Below are positions 1-14,106 of a DNA stretch of 64,000 nucleotides, one piece after another. Position numbers and translations under genes: made by a program. Where the stretch lies: NCBI RefSeq assembly GCF_001949145.1, contig NW_019091383.1, positions 1,272,149 to 1,336,148 on the forward strand, read 5' to 3'. The notes below the pieces were generated by a model. The model made no database searches. It was not told the DNA's origin and saw only the letters and a list, made by a program, of their open reading frames with translations. How positions within the stretch are numbered: position 1 is the first letter of the stretch; every line of letters begins with the position of its first letter. The DNA comes from Acanthaster planci (lineage: Eukaryota; Echinodermata; Asteroidea; Valvatida; Acanthasteridae).

Positions 1-2561
1 ATGTTAAAAAAGAAATATGTTTTGTATTTAGGAAACTCCACCAGTGCGGCTCAAGATTCACCATTTATGGATCAGTAATATGTGTACCAACAAACAGGCT
101 GCTGGGGGATTTCCAGAGGAAGAAAAAAATCCTGTTTTTCTGTAGCATGCTCACTTTATTTATTAATGTTCTGACACTTAAGTAGTGTACTATTGATGTT
201 GTGACAGTGCAGCGTACTCACTTGGGCCGATTTGCCAGTCAGGCGTTCGGACCGTTATTATTAGGCACTTTTCCCAAGAACTCTCAGGAGTCTCAGGGGG
301 CAAGGAAGGGGACCATCAGGAGCCATGTTTCGCATCACTGAACGACTCCTGACGAGCGACTTTATTTTGGGGAGAAAGTCATGATGAAAGAGGGGAGGGT
401 GTTGGGTCGAGTTTTTAGCCCACTTCAGGTTGAGCCAAATTGGTGTGATTTGTGATACGATACTGGGAGAAGTGAACCTTTGGCAAAGTCTTTCAGCTAA
501 GTTCCATCCCGATAGAGACAGTTTGGTTGGTAAATAGTAACCCTAATTATGATGAGATACGTGGGATTCATTTTCAGACAATTGCTCTTGCTGAGAGGTA
601 GCTTTTAAGTTCCCCTTCTTCCCTGGGGGGGCTCTCCGTGAAATTGTCAACATCAGCTGTGGGCAAAATCAAGTTGTTTGGCAGTGCTGAGCTTGTCCGT
701 CATGGGTGACCTTTTTGGGGTTGTAATCCATTTGCGGGGGACCTGAAACTGACCAGAAAAGTGCGTCTGTCTCTCTGGGAAGTAAGGAAAAAGTAAGTTC
801 TGTTTTGGAATGAAGTACAAATGCACGTATTCTGAGAAAAATAATCTGGAAATTGAGAATTATACAAGGGAAATTTTGTGGTATCACATTTGGTGACAGA
901 TAATAAATGTAAAAAAGTATGGAAAATTTTAAAGTGGTAATATTGCTGTTAATTGTATCATCTGACTTTGACCCTTTTTGTTAAAACAGAAACAGCTTAA
1001 AAAAAAAAATCTGTGCATCTCTAGCAGTGGTGCGTTAAAATTAGCATATGTTCGATTAATGTTACTGACACGGGCTGTCCTCTGCAGACGCTTTTGTTTG
1101 ATTTTAGAACTGATCCAGAACAAATGTTTGTATCAGTTCCATTGACGCTTCAGGTGCAGTCAGTAATTGATGGTCGTTATGTTTTATGTTTACTTCTCCC
1201 CGCGTCAAAGTGGAATCCTAACAAATGAGGTGATTGTGTACCCTTTTGCAGTGCCTGAAATCTGTGTGCATTTTATGCAAGCAGAGAACCTCGGCCGTAC
1301 GGGCGTACATGCATATCCACGCAATGCATTCGACTCCCGGGCAGATCATGTCAAGTGGTGCTCCATGTACTCCAAATGTTGTCGCTAGGCTTGCCCTCGC
1401 TCCTCGGGGAGGTTTTAGGGGACAGGGAGCCCTGGTTTGGCTTTCACAAATGGGGGGGACTTTGCCCGTTGCCTAGGAATCACTTCAAATTATTCTGGCG
1501 CTTTTTCTTTATTTTGTTTTGTTTTTTTCCTTCACAAGAACCAACTGTTAAATGATGCTTCTAGGTCTTTTTTTAACTCCCAGTTAAGATTCAACCCCGG
1601 GCACAGATGTCTTCTCCCAACAGAATACAAAGATAAGGCGATGGGGGTTAAGCTGTTGGGTTCTCTGGCACTTCCTCCTCTGAGTCCTTCAGAACCTGCA
1701 GTCCCGCTGGCAGTCAAATCTTGCATTGGATATGCAGGGCATTTTTCAGGTTCACGCGCCAGCATCAGGACTTTGTTGGTTAACTCTAACCCAGTGGGGG
1801 GTTTGTCTGTGCCATTTTGTAATCTTCCTCCGGGCGTTGAATTCTTTCTGAATCCAGCCAGTCCTCTGAAGAGGAATAGAGGCAGATCCTTTGCGCTGAT
1901 ACTTTCAAAAGGGCTTCCAGCCCAGCATAGGGTAATACTACCCAGGCTCTGCTTTCCCCATAATCCTGCCAAGTCTGTCTGAACATCTCGGTGAAATTCA
2001 GAGGATCTGAGAGCGTCAGAGTGAAAAGGTTTCTTTGGATGTTTTGGGTTTTTTTTTCCCTCCCTCTTTTCTTTGCCTGGTCAGGTTGCAGTTGAGTTTG
2101 AAACTGAAGAACAGTTTTGGTGGAAATCCGAGATTGATCTTCCACAGGTCTGCCGACAGTGTTTGAGGCGGCCATGTTGCGCAGGTATTAGCTTGTTGGA
2201 TTGTCTTACGTGCATTCTCTCCTTCATTATTCAGCCACGATCGGCAGATTCTCTGCAGAGTCCTGTGCATTTTGTTTGAGGCTACATTTTTGACACTGTC
2301 ACCGAATGCATTGCTATTCGCGCGTTGAGATTTGTTTTCAATCCCCTCTTGGAACCGAAACAGTAACTAGGTACCTTTTGGGGAGCGTTGATGAGTTGAT
2401 GAGCTCACAGCAGGAGCATGCAACTGGATGTTGGTGTCTTTGTCTCAATAAAGATGCAAAGGAGTTGCAAGCACCTGTTAGTGAGCTTAAGTCCCCCAAA
2501 TTTTACCTGTTTATTGATTCAGCATTGCTGTTGCTCTGAATTTGGGGTTTACCTTTAGAAG

Positions 2562-2798
2562 TCAGTTACCTGCTTCATTACCATACTTAATAACAAGGTT
2601 TTGAATGCTTCGATAAAATTCAGTCAGCATTTTAAACAATTTTATGTGTCCAGGATCTTTTGTGGTTCCCTCTGGTATTGGCATTTGGACATGACCAAAT
2701 TGGCCATTGATATACTCAGGTTGTGCTTCATTTACATACCTATTAGGTAGAAGAACGTCCTTGTCAAAGACCCTTGACCCCGAGTTATCTCTCTTCAT
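2562..2798 (-). other. Unassigned minus-strand open frame, possible exon or old coding fragment
   Basis: I do not recognise this 78-residue frame. It begins at a true ATG and an in-frame stop lies 18 bases upstream, so it cannot extend further in this frame without splicing. The composition looks protein-like: mixed charged and aromatic residues, no low complexity, and clusters such as YINGQFGHVQMPIPEGTT followed by a helical-looking stretch ending YGNEAG. A potential splice donor (CAG|GTAACT) lies just before the stop, so the frame could be an exon continuing leftwards on the minus strand. It could equally be a transposon fragment or a chance frame. Confidence 0.2.
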
Positions 2799-3179
2799 AA
2801 AATGCCACCTTTGTTATTTTATGCAGCACTTCAGTGGCCACACGGTGCATACTTTACGCGTCTGATGAACATAAGCAAATATACATGTCCAAGTCATCTT
2901 GGAAACTGACTTTAGAGCATAGTTCAGTATGGATCTCAGAAATCCAGGTTGAATGCAGCAAAGCCAACAAACACTTCAAAACAGAATTGGGTGGGTTTTT
3001 TTTTTCACTTTTGTAATTACCGCAGGATGAAACCTCCAGGGGACGGTTGAAAGAGTTAGGTACATGCAAAAGCTTTCATGTCCTGTGTTTTAGCCCAAAC
3101 AGCACAGTTGTTCAATTAGTTGATAAATTGTATCCTCTCTTCTAAATCAAATACATTGTCTATAAACTTTGATAGAATT

Positions 3180-3620
3180 TCCTCTGTGACCCCCAGCATC
3201 CTCTCTACTTTTCTTTTTCTTTTTCCTTTGTACTTCGTGCTGAGAGTTTTCCCCATGCGCCTTCCCAAGCTCGCAAGATTTTCCAAATTTCATTTCAAAA
3301 GTGTCCTCTAGCTCTCCCACCGGCCACTCAAAGGATGCTCTGCTTTCGTTGCAAAGCACTCCCTCTTTTTTTTTTTTTATTCACCTCTTTTTTTTCTTGA
3401 GTTCACACATGCCCGAGATCAGTTTCAATTTTCATCAGCATTTCAAAATGAGCCTGCGCATTTCCCAGTTGGCATTATTGCTCTCCAAGCTTCAGTGCTC
3501 TTTCCTTTTTTTTTCTTTTTTTTTTGTTACACTCAGTTGATTTGTTGGTGTCTTTTGCTTTCCAGCTTGAATTCTCCTGCCACTCTTGGTTTTTTTTTTT
3601 TTTTATAATAAGGTATTCAC
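3180..3620. repeat. T-rich, pyrimidine-biased low-complexity tract
   Basis: The + strand carries repeated poly-T runs of 8 to 14 bases separated by C-rich pyrimidine stretches, with little purine. This is simple-sequence DNA of the kind found in long introns. The short open frames that overlap it are products of the composition. Confidence 0.6.
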
Positions 3621-6600
3621 GCTTGGGGCGGTGTATTATAGAGTTGACAAGTGAATTGGATTGGTAGACGTGGTGACAGAACGGTGGTCACACAGAGGGA
3701 GCACACGGACATAGGCTCCGCCTCGCAATTATCAGCATCATGCCACCTAGACTTTTTTCATTCTCCTTATCTTTTTGGCACACACAGATATTTGGGGAGA
3801 ATTAAAAGCACTTTGAGTTATTTCATGCCAATTCTGTTGAGAAGTTCAGAGCCGTCAGGTTGCTCCTTGAAGCAGATGAGAAACTGCTTTGGAGAGTGTT
3901 TCTTAAAAATCGATTAAAAATCACGTTCACACAACTTTGATGAAATTTCAGGCAAAGGACCGATGTAAGGATTAAAGCCATGTTCTTCACGTTCAAACAT
4001 GAATCCAATTAGGAAATTCCCCTACTGTATCAGTGTTGTCTAGTCCCTATTGAAGCAATCTCATTTACCCAACGTCTTTAGCATGTTTCACTTGTCCAAG
4101 TCCCCCTAAAAAGCCCCGATGCTCTTTCTAGATTGCGTCCGGATAAAAATGGAATTGAGCTCCTCCCAGGAGTATGAACTGGTGTCTTTCATCTCCTTAA
4201 CCTACTTCAATTTCCCATAATGTGACCAAATTGTCTCTGTCCCAATTTTTTTTCCCTGGAATGGAAATCCTGTCTGGTATTGTGGCTTTTTATTTTCTTG
4301 CCCGGCAATATTCTCATCTTGTTGGAGGTATCCATCCCAAGCCACGGTGTTCAGTAATTGAAACTGCACTTAACAAATATTGCCACTTGATGGACGTCGC
4401 AGGTTGTAAATAGCATTCCCTGCTGCTTCCCTTCTGGACTGAGTTCTTACCGCACTCGTAGAGGATGTAGCGTCCATGTAATGTTACAGGGAATTTTTTC
4501 CCCTAGACCCTTTTAAGCCCTAAAGGAGCTGGGCCTTTTCCGGACATCTCACGGCCGGGATGGAAGGGCAACTTGGCTCTCTCTAGAAAGTTTCAGTTCA
4601 ATCATTTATATGGATTTCGTTGTTACTCAAGTGTATGGCGCCACACTTGTCGGCCCTCTTGTATTGAGCCCGTCAGTGGGAAAAGCATACTATTTGGCTG
4701 GCCTGTCTGAAACAAAATGGGTCCTTTCCCTGACAGTCATAGAAATGGCATCAAAATGACCACAAAACATTACTGGAAAACTCTTGCAAGCTCTGCGCTC
4801 ACACCAAAAAGTGCTAGAATGATATCAGAGAAAACGTCAAGGAGGGTGGAAGGGGATCCACCCCCCACCCCTACCCTTTCAGAGGTAAGTTGTTCAGTAC
4901 CTCGGGGGAGATTTCTCAGCTTTTTTAGCTGATTTCAGCTTTTTTTGGTTTTGGGTTTCAGTTTTTTTTTACTGGCTGTGTACCCCAGTATAGGAGATGT
5001 TCACAGTCCAGCTTCTTTATGCCTTTTTTCAGCTGTTTTTGTAGCTATTTTTATCTTTGGTCAGTCTCACCCCTGGTACCTGCAGATGATGTTGAAAACT
5101 GGTTCCCATAATGTGTCTTTCACTCTTCTGTATTTCACTGTAATCGCTAGTGGTAGATGGGGGAACGGCCCCCCACTACTTTTTCAACTTGGGGGTAATG
5201 ACAACCCCTCCCCAATTTTGTAAAGTTTGTTCAGGGGTCTTACACGGTGGAATGAATACAAGAATACAAGAATGGGGGAAAACACTGGAAGATGATATCG
5301 CCGAAGAAGAGAAGATGATGCTGGCAGTGTTGTTGATAATATTTTCTGAAAGTCTCAGACAGCGTTAGCTGTCCTCAGGAGCCTGGAAAAGTATGGTGTA
5401 ATCTATTATTATTATTGCTGGTTTACTTAATTCAAACTGCAAATAGCAGCCCAAGGGCTGAATTGCTGAGCAGTTTTACAACAGAACTACACAGAAAAAG
5501 TGAACTGAACAATATGCACAGATAAGTATAAATTTCAATTTACATAAAATTGTTAAGGACAATTAAAACGAAGAATACATATGTATAAAAAACACAAACC
5601 GGTAGTTGTATAGTGTGATTTACATAGCAAAACTACATGTTTGTTGAAAAATAACGGATTACTAGACACTACATAAGAGACAGATAACGGGTGTTGAAAA
5701 GATAAATTTATGGGTTTTGTAAAGTAAGGGATCTGTCATCCTGATTCGTGCAAAATGTTTACTTTGACGGACTTGGTTCAACTTGACAAATATTCTTTGT
5801 GTAAAATTTGTGGCAGAGTCTGTGAAACAAATTCTCCTTGGTCTCTGGACATGTACTCAAGTATACAATGTACGTTTAATGTCCTTTATTAGTCCATAGT
5901 TGCTGGGTATGATCTTTCTAGTCTAGTCACGTATCTCCACTGTGAAATTAATTGGTCTTTTCATTGCCTCCATTTCAAGACAATCCTATTATGATCAATA
6001 TTGCTGCTTATTTTTATAACATTCTTATTTTTATATCAATTTATTTTTTCAGTTAATTCAATTTCCCTGTCCCTTATAAGTATCCCTACATCAAAACAAG
6101 CTCATCAAGAAATGATTAATGTCATTGATTTACAATCCCTGCCATGATCGGCCTATTGCTCCATAATCTGCCATGAATAATTGCATAAGCATCCAATGTC
6201 TCCATCCCGGCGACAGCTTAATGGTGCCATTTTCAAGGTCAACATGCCGTGGTGTACACATGTAAAAATTCTCATGGACTAAACCGGTGCCCTGCAAAAG
6301 GAGAATAACATGAGGCTGCATTCATGTGTTACTCATGAGACTCAAAGATGCAGCAGGCGGGCAACTTTTTCCTCAGATCAGCCGATATCCTCATTTTTCA
6401 CCTCTCGCGTATGCCATTACAATTGGAAAATACTGCCCAAAATCTTGCGCAGTTGGGAAGTTCCCCTTTGTTTTTCTGGATTCCCGGTCGTGCCACCGGT
6501 GGCTGAAACATGTTGCATGCTTATTGCTCTTGTATCGCATTGCGTAAACGATCGGCAGTTACCTTCCTCTCCTCTTGATGCCATTTAATGCAAGAATATT

Positions 6601-9600
6601 ATTCCCAACCTGATCAAGAACATAATCTGGCTTATTACCCACAGGTCGTACTCTCGCCATTCATGCACTGAGGGAAAAGCACTCACGTTTAAGAGTAACA
6701 CACTCCAAACGCGGCTAACATGTCAGGGCTGGTGCACAGACCTAATTTACATTGAGTAGCCAGCAATGTCCGTGGCTGATGCCACCATCCTAATCTAACC
6801 AGAAGTACTGAAAACCACCTGTTGTGATAATTGCACAGGATTTTTACGGGCCAGACTCTTCTCTCTGGCAGCTGCTCTGAGATGGAGGTGAGAAACCACT
6901 GAGACGATGGAGAAAGGCTCGGATTCAAGAGGCCTGCCCTGATTTTTACTGTGCAGAAATCGTAACACTTTTCTTGTCTTTGCCGGGAAGTTGAGAGATG
7001 CGGAGCTGAGATGGCAGCCAGGGTTTCATCTACAATTGAAATATGTGCTTATCCTGTCCTGGCCAAGCTTAAAACTGGCTCTCCTCTCTCAGTACATTGC
7101 TCAAAACCGATGCCTGAAGCTGTTACTTGAAGCATAATTCCACTGTACTCAGTTTTCTGGAAGGAAATGTCAAGATTTGATGATCAGTTTAACCAGAATC
7201 CCCCCATGTCACCCCATCTCCCTGCTGAATAGTCTTGAGAGTTCAGTGGTGAAGATAAACCCAAAGTAAGAGGTGCAAACGGTAGTTTGTTGGACTGGTT
7301 TGATATAGAACTTGCACTTTTTTAATGCCCCTGAGCTAAAATATCCCTGTCTGAAAGTGCAGTTCATGCACAACAGCTGTTTCTTTGAAATTCAGATGGT
7401 CCCTTTTGATTGCCTGAATTGATTCGGCCTAATCAAGCAATGAATATTGTTATCTATCTATCTCTCCCCCCCCCCACTCCCTGGAATCAAGGTGTCGTTT
7501 TGCCTGTGTGAATGACCACCGTGACTCAACACACAGCAAATCTACCAAGATTAAGGGCTGGAATTAATACGGGGTTTGGGGGGACAAGCCATGTTTTAAT
7601 TGAGTGCCAAGACTCGAGAAAGGATGACCCATCTGTTGCTCCCGGTGTGTCTGCTGACTGTATTATTGAGTTTTGAAGCAGTTAACGACCTCGTACGATT
7701 GCATCTGAGGAGGAATATCCTCCTTGATTTCCATTGGCCTAACCGTCTCCACGACATTTTGTAGCAGACTTTGGGCATTCATAAATATTTAGATGCACAG
7801 CAGGGATAGCTTCCAGTGTATGCATAGCATTAATCATACTTGACATCTTGTTTACTTCATTTGACTCATTCGGTTTTTTATTTCAATTTATAAGTACCTG
7901 TATATTTCATTCTCAATTTTTTTCCAGGAAACTAGAATCAGCTGTAACAAAGAGTTGATTCTTAAAGCCAAAAAAAAGGGTTAGATTGAGGTTATTCGAT
8001 TGAGAGTTTGGCATTGATTCTATTTGGTTCCGGGGCAGAGTCTGCCAGGCCCGTTTTGCTGTCTATTGTTAAACTGCCACCATCCCCTTTGCTATCGATC
8101 ACATCAACAAATCAGTGCTGACGGGTTGAATTCAAAGTGTTGCCTTCTTCCTTTGTCTATTTCCCTTTGGTATGCTTCCCCGTTGTCCGTCCGTTCCCCT
8201 CCAACCCTCCCCATTTTGAACACATCCTCCTTGAAACTCCACAGCACCCATCCCCTGACATACATCTGTTTTAATTTCCGTAAGTTCCTCCCCTTCTTTG
8301 GCCCCGGAGCATCGTCGGGGACTGATGATAATAGAGTGTTACCTGACTCGGCAAAGCAGAAAAGGTTGGAGCGTCTGGGAAACAGTGAGAAGGGGTCATA
8401 AATAGCAAATTGATTTTTAATTGGACATCCAGTGAGTGATGAGGACTTCTTTTTTTTTTCTTTTTTAACACAGACAAGTGGAGACGCCCGCTTAGAAGCC
8501 GAATGGCTTTGAACTCGGAGGGCTGGCTGCAATAAAGCACACAGTTTATTGCGAATTATTACCCAAACAGCTTGCCTTTGTCATTTTGCCAGATTAGACT
8601 GCACTCATTGCAAGGGTCGTAATTCTCGTGCATACGAGGAGGCTGGATGCAACTGCTAGCAGGAAGCGTAAATTACGCGGCCCACAGGTTTTATACTGCA
8701 CAGAGAGAGTGTCTTTGCTCAGCTGCTCTACCCTGGTGTAAACCCCAACCTTTAAAATGAAAGCACCAAGAATGGAAATTGTTGTGATCAATCGCACACC
8801 ACCTCATCTCCTCCCTCAGCAGAGTGATGTCTTTCTATTATCATCAATTGAAGAAACAACACCCTTTCCTTATTTGTATGTTCCCAGTGTCCATTCCACC
8901 ATTGCTGCAAACCCACTTTTTAGACGCTCTTGTAAACGTGCCCTATTAAAAGCTGATTCCTTTGAATAAGTTGTACCCTGAGCATTTTGACACTCAGCCT
9001 GCTTCAGGCTGGCCCCCCCAAAAAGTTCAATGCGATGGGGGAGTGACTAACAGCGCCCTCTTTTGAGGGTGCATAAGATCCGATAGCCTCCCTAAGCCTA
9101 ATGTTGACACACAGCAAGCAGTTGGTATTACTCCCGTCCACCATCTGTCTTACACCTGTCTCGGTGCCCGATGCGTATTCTTACGTGTCTTGAGCCACTG
9201 TCCCCTCTGCTTACCTAACCCTGACCATATTAATCTGTTTCTGGATATTCAGGGTTTCGGCAGCCATGGAAAACGCTGAACAATCTGGAGGAGCAAGTTT
9301 CCTGAAAAGCCATGGTGAAAGCATGGAAACTCATTGATAATATTAAAGATGATGCAAGGGTCATATTTGATGGACCGGATTTGATGTGATGACAGAATAA
9401 CGATAAATCACAGGTTATATCCTTGTCAGTCCATAGTAATGGCTTTGGCAGTGTTCCCGTTCATGCTTCCAAACAGTTTTCTTTTCAAAATGAAATTAAA
9501 AGTTGTGGAAATTGTCGTATGTTACTCCTGGAAAGTCTTGGAATATGACATAAAATTTAGTTTTCAGATTTCTGTGGAATTGGATATTTCAGTATCCAAT

Positions 9601-9674
9601 TCTGTGTTCCCTATTTGAATAGTCTTTGTGTGACAATAATAAACATCCATAAATAATTGGACTAAATAGCAAGT

Positions 9675-9720
9675 AAGTCAACTTAAGCATCTGAAGTCAA
9701 CTTAAGCATCTGAAGTCAAC
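9675..9720. repeat. Short tandem repeat, 19-bp unit, about 2.4 copies
   Basis: The unit aagtcaacttaagcatctg is repeated twice without a mismatch, followed by a partial third copy. The identity suggests a recent slippage or duplication event. No coding context. Confidence 0.85.
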
Positions 9721-12700
9721 TTTTACTCTTTTTTGTAATACTTTTTGTCTCAGGAATTTATCATGTTTCAAAATCCTCGGACCTCTCCAGCTGTTTGCAT
9801 TCAACCCAGTTTGAAAGGCCCCCGTAATCGTATCTTGAAAAATAATCCTCACCTTTGACAAAGTTGTTCTGCCCAAGCTCTCTGATTACCAATATTGTCG
9901 TCAGATCAAGTCCTTATTATTAACTGAATTGATATGCAACTTGATCAATTAGAAACCACATCAACTCACCTGTCGATTGACATGAACACCAGTGCACGGC
10001 AGGTGAATCAGTCCATTCGATTTCCCTCTGCCCAACCCACTGTTACTTTCTCTCTAAATCTGGTTTTTGGTGCATTTCCCTCTCAACAGATTTTAAACAT
10101 GAGCGTGTAATCCAAGCCAAACTGTTTCCACATGGTATCTCCCATTCCAAGTTGATGGAACACAATTCTTCTGCAGTTTTCAGCTTTCCTTCCCTCATAA
10201 TATTTTCTGGCAATCGACAACTTGGCAGAGGTTATTCCGATTTCCGTCTGCTGCTTGGACAGCGTCCTTCTGTTTCAGGAAAGACAACAGATGGCTTTAC
10301 CAACCATTCCCATCTGAGATGCTGCAGATAAGCTTCGGGGTAATATGATTCGCCTGGTGTCAAGATGCAACCATTTAATCTCTCTTGTTGATCAGCTTGA
10401 ATTGACTTCCAATATTATTTGCCACTTTCTGTCCCACTCGGGCTTCTATTTTCAGAGACTCCGTGGGAGCAATACATTGCTCATTCCCCCCCTCCCTGGA
10501 AACATGACACCCACGTCATTTCGCTCAGTATTCCCAAACTGACAGTTGTTTTGACCAGTATTCATGTCAATCGTCAGTAAGCCCTCTCGCTTTTTAGAAG
10601 CTGAGGCTTGCTCCAACCAATAGATGTATTGATGAACTGAATATGATTGTTTCCAGGCACATGTACATGTAATCTGTGCCAGAATGACGGGAGACTCGCT
10701 AAGCTATATTTGTGAGAGGTACTGTAGCAGAACACAAGTCTAGGGCCATAGCTTGATCATGCAGACAGGGGATATTGGATGTCTTGCCGTTGAATCTTGG
10801 ATGTTCACCGTCTCAAATACTCTGTGCAGAGTTGTAACTGTAGGTTGGGTTGAGAGTGGACGAGGTATATTTTGGTGAAGGAATGGCCAGTGGCTAGGTC
10901 CAGGAATGATTTCAGATTGGTTGTGCACAAAGATTTTGAGGTGGAACAGGTTGCATGAGTGAAACGTCACTCATTACTCATGTACCGAGGTCGATTGTGA
11001 AACTCAGTGTGAACATTCCAGTTGTACATGTCTACAAACCCAACCGTTTTTTCCTTCCAAGAAGACATTGGGTCTTCTGGATTGCACTACAACTTAACCC
11101 AAATTAATAGTTCTGAGCCCTGCAGGGTCTAGGGTTTAAGTCCCTTCCTTGCATTCAGGGGTTCCAAAGCTGGTTCCAGGGCTTCTGGGGTCGATAACTT
11201 TACTGGAAGAGCAGCTTGCTTGAAACCCACTTAATATGCAGACTTCCCAAATCATGTTCCGACTTCTCTAGGCTTTAATCTTACTTCAGAATGTTTGACT
11301 TGTTCCCCCCCTCTGTCCCTTGTGACAATGCTTGAGACACCCTGTAAAATATTTCTTAGAGATAGGTTTCATGTGTGCATCACTTTCTAATGCTTAACAA
11401 ACTCCATTGATAATGTTTGATCTCGCTATACTTTGCGGACAAGTACAGAGATTGAAGCGATTGAGGCAAAAAGTCAGTCGTGTTCAGTTCTGAAGTGCAT
11501 TTACATCCCTCCATTTGCACATTCATGAGGGCGAAGCTCAGACCCGTGCTGCTTAATAACCCGAACAATCTGCTGCCAGCCCCAACTTTTTTCCCCCTGA
11601 ACTGACCAGGGCAATGTCTGCTTTGAGCAGGGCTTGACGTTTGCCCGGCGCCACTACCAGACCTTCCAACCGTTCTGGCCAATTTAGCCCTAATGCAATC
11701 ATTTAACCCCTTTTTACTCGTATCGCTTCCCGTCATCATCCGAAGGACTTTATCCCTCGATCTCGCAGTTTTGCTTTATGGTGCTTTTGATAAAATAAGT
11801 CGTGAATATCAGTCATGGGAGAAGCTCTTCTCCATCCATAAAGCTGGTCTATTAAAGGTCTCATCACGCCTAGTCATGCTGATTCAGATCCTCATGCACT
11901 ACATCAGAATGGCCGTATCTCTCTCCTATTACAAGTACAGATGTCGTTAGCATGTAAATAAGCAGCGTTTGATCCTTAGCACCGTTTTGGTAAGTTAGAG
12001 CGACACATTGTGCTGGATGTCTCTGCAGACATCTCTCTGGATTAAGAGCTTGTATGAAGTGAAAAACCGCTCACTTCAGTACATAAACATCAGTTGGGGC
12101 AAACAATTTACATACACTTGGTTGACAAACAGTTGTCTTCAAATGTTTTGCTGTTTGAGATAGTTTTGCCAACTTTTTCTTCACAAATTGTATTTCACCT
12201 GAATGTTCATAGTGTGTACTTCATTTGAAAAATACAGAAAGTGGCACTATTGGTTAATGTATGTAAGATTTGGATTTTTTCGATAAATATAAATATGAAT
12301 CATATGTTGTCTCTGGGTGTTTTTATTTGGCGTATACACCATGTACATTGTGTAGAGACCCATCTTGTGTGTCCTCACGAAAAGAAAAGTTAGTAGGAGT
12401 AGGTGAAGTTGTGAAATTTGGGAAAAACTTTTTTCGTTCTGCCATATGTACATATGTTTCCCTCGTCAGTTCATAAGTTTGTTTTCACAGAGTCTCTTGC
12501 CGCAAGGTTTGCTCAAATCTGATCCAGGACTCAGTCTCCAGCACGTTTGTCTTTACAGATGATGTTTGCTTACTGTGTCTGAAGTCTCACTTAGGAAGAG
12601 TTAGATACCAGTCTGGTTGCATGAGTGGTGATGAATGCCGCACTACATGTACTTCGTATGCATTTCACTGATCTGTTTTCACTGCATTTTTCACATTTGA

Positions 12701-13749
12701 AGCATTGGTCCTCTGCCCTCAACAGAAAAGGTTGTCCTTGTGGCAAGATTGACGTGCTGTTGTTTCCCCTATAAATTTGAACATGACATCTGTCATTGAA
12801 TGAACAAGGTTTTCTCTCAAAGTGTTATCAGCAGCTGAAAATAAAACACTCATATTTACACTATATTTTACCGACAGGACTCTGGACATATCAGATCCGT
12901 GATCTGAGAAATCGACAAAAATCCCTCTCAACATGATGTATAGTGCAACCTATCTTGACATTTCCCGTTTTCCGTCAGACAAATTTTTTTTTCAATTGCC
13001 AACGGTCAATTATTGATTCGCAGGTTTGCCACTTCCATTTGCCAAAGCCACGCTGTTTTCCCAGACTAATCCCATAATGTTGACGATGCTGATTTCCAGT
13101 GGGAGGTTGTGACTGCAAGATATCTGGTCTTGCTCTGTTGGTTGCGCTGGCTGCATCGTGGGCCGAAACGCCGGCGAGTCACTCTTGCGCTGGCGAGTGT
13201 CGAGAGATTTGGCATTGGGAAGAGTTTATTCCCGTCCCCAGATAACTGTAATCGGTCATAACCTCGTCTTGAGGGGCCAGTGGCTAATGACTTTTGTAGC
13301 TGATGTGCCAGTTATCAGCGCCTTCATCAGAAACATGGAAATTAGACCACAGTTCAGTGCCCAGTCCTCGCATATAAATACCGTCTAATTGGCACATTTA
13401 ATATCCACTTGGCTGTTGTCAGCTGCAACTGCAAATTTGTTCATTTTGTTGGCTCCACCTGTCTCTTTCTCATTGGATATGTTTGCCGTGGCAAAGAGGA
13501 GTTTTCCACCCAAAATGAGTGGAATGAAGGATAGGACCAGTTTTCAGATGTTTGGACTTGAAGTTCCGCACCTTGGCAACAAGAAATGTGTTGATTGAGG
13601 AGTGTCTGATCTGTAAAGTGACTCTGGGTGGCTGACCGGCACTTTGTAAGGGACCAATTTAAGTTGTCGGTCATTGTATCCTGCTATTAGCAATGCATCA
13701 CCTGCATAGGTATATGAAAGTATATACATCAGTGTACCTTAATACCTTA

Positions 13750-13990
13750 CAAGGGCAGATCCAGAACAAACTTTTTTTAGGGGGGGGAGGGATTGGTCAG
13801 TGACCCCATAAACTTTGGACATGGCCTTTCTGAGGGGTGGGGCCAATTTGGGGAGCTTTTCGGCTTTTTTGGAAGGAGAGGAAGCATAACAGTCCCCGGA
13901 TATCCCCTTTGTGTCTCATCATTGTCAAAGACAAAAATGATTTGTTCCTTTTGGTGTAGGGGACTATGGCCCCCCCTGCCCCATCCCTAG
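13750..13990 (+). mobile_element. Degenerate miniature DNA transposon of the 50 kb type
   Basis: The left end reads CAAGGGCAGATCCAGAAC followed by a G run, the same style of terminus as the elements at 50081 and (reversed) 41413. The interior, a G-rich block followed by ggagcttttcggctttt and a ggaagg purine stretch, resembles the interiors of those copies. The right end near 13990 (ccctagctctg) is only a weak match to an inverted terminus, and no target duplication could be confirmed. Confidence 0.5.
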
Positions 13991-14106
13991 CTCTGTCAAT
14001 CTTACCATATTATCAATAAATTCATCACTTAGTTGAAGAATCAGTCAGTCAAGTAAAAGCTTTAAAAAGCGATCAGTCATATCTCTCTCCCTTCCGTCTC
14101 ACTCAG

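Larger units (their letters stand above)
1..14106. other. Gene-poor region, probable intron or intergenic DNA left of the 14.1 kb exon
   Basis: I could support no host exon here. Open frames are short, overlap on both strands and have no recognisable domain. The DNA is T-rich on the + strand, with many poly-T runs (densest about 3180-3620) and a few minor repeats. Because the exon at 14107 begins at a splice acceptor, at least the right-hand part must be intron of that + strand gene. How far left that gene reaches cannot be seen. The minus-strand open frame at 2562-2798 is listed separately as the one stretch with protein-like composition. Confidence 0.6.

Noticed and set aside
1437-1982. A 181-residue + strand open frame, with open frames opposite it
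   Set aside because: Both strands are open over the same stretch, composition is random-looking, and no domain or splice structure supports it.
13742-13998. An 8-bp target duplication for the 13750 element
   Set aside because: The flanking 8-mers do not match for any reasonable choice of right end.
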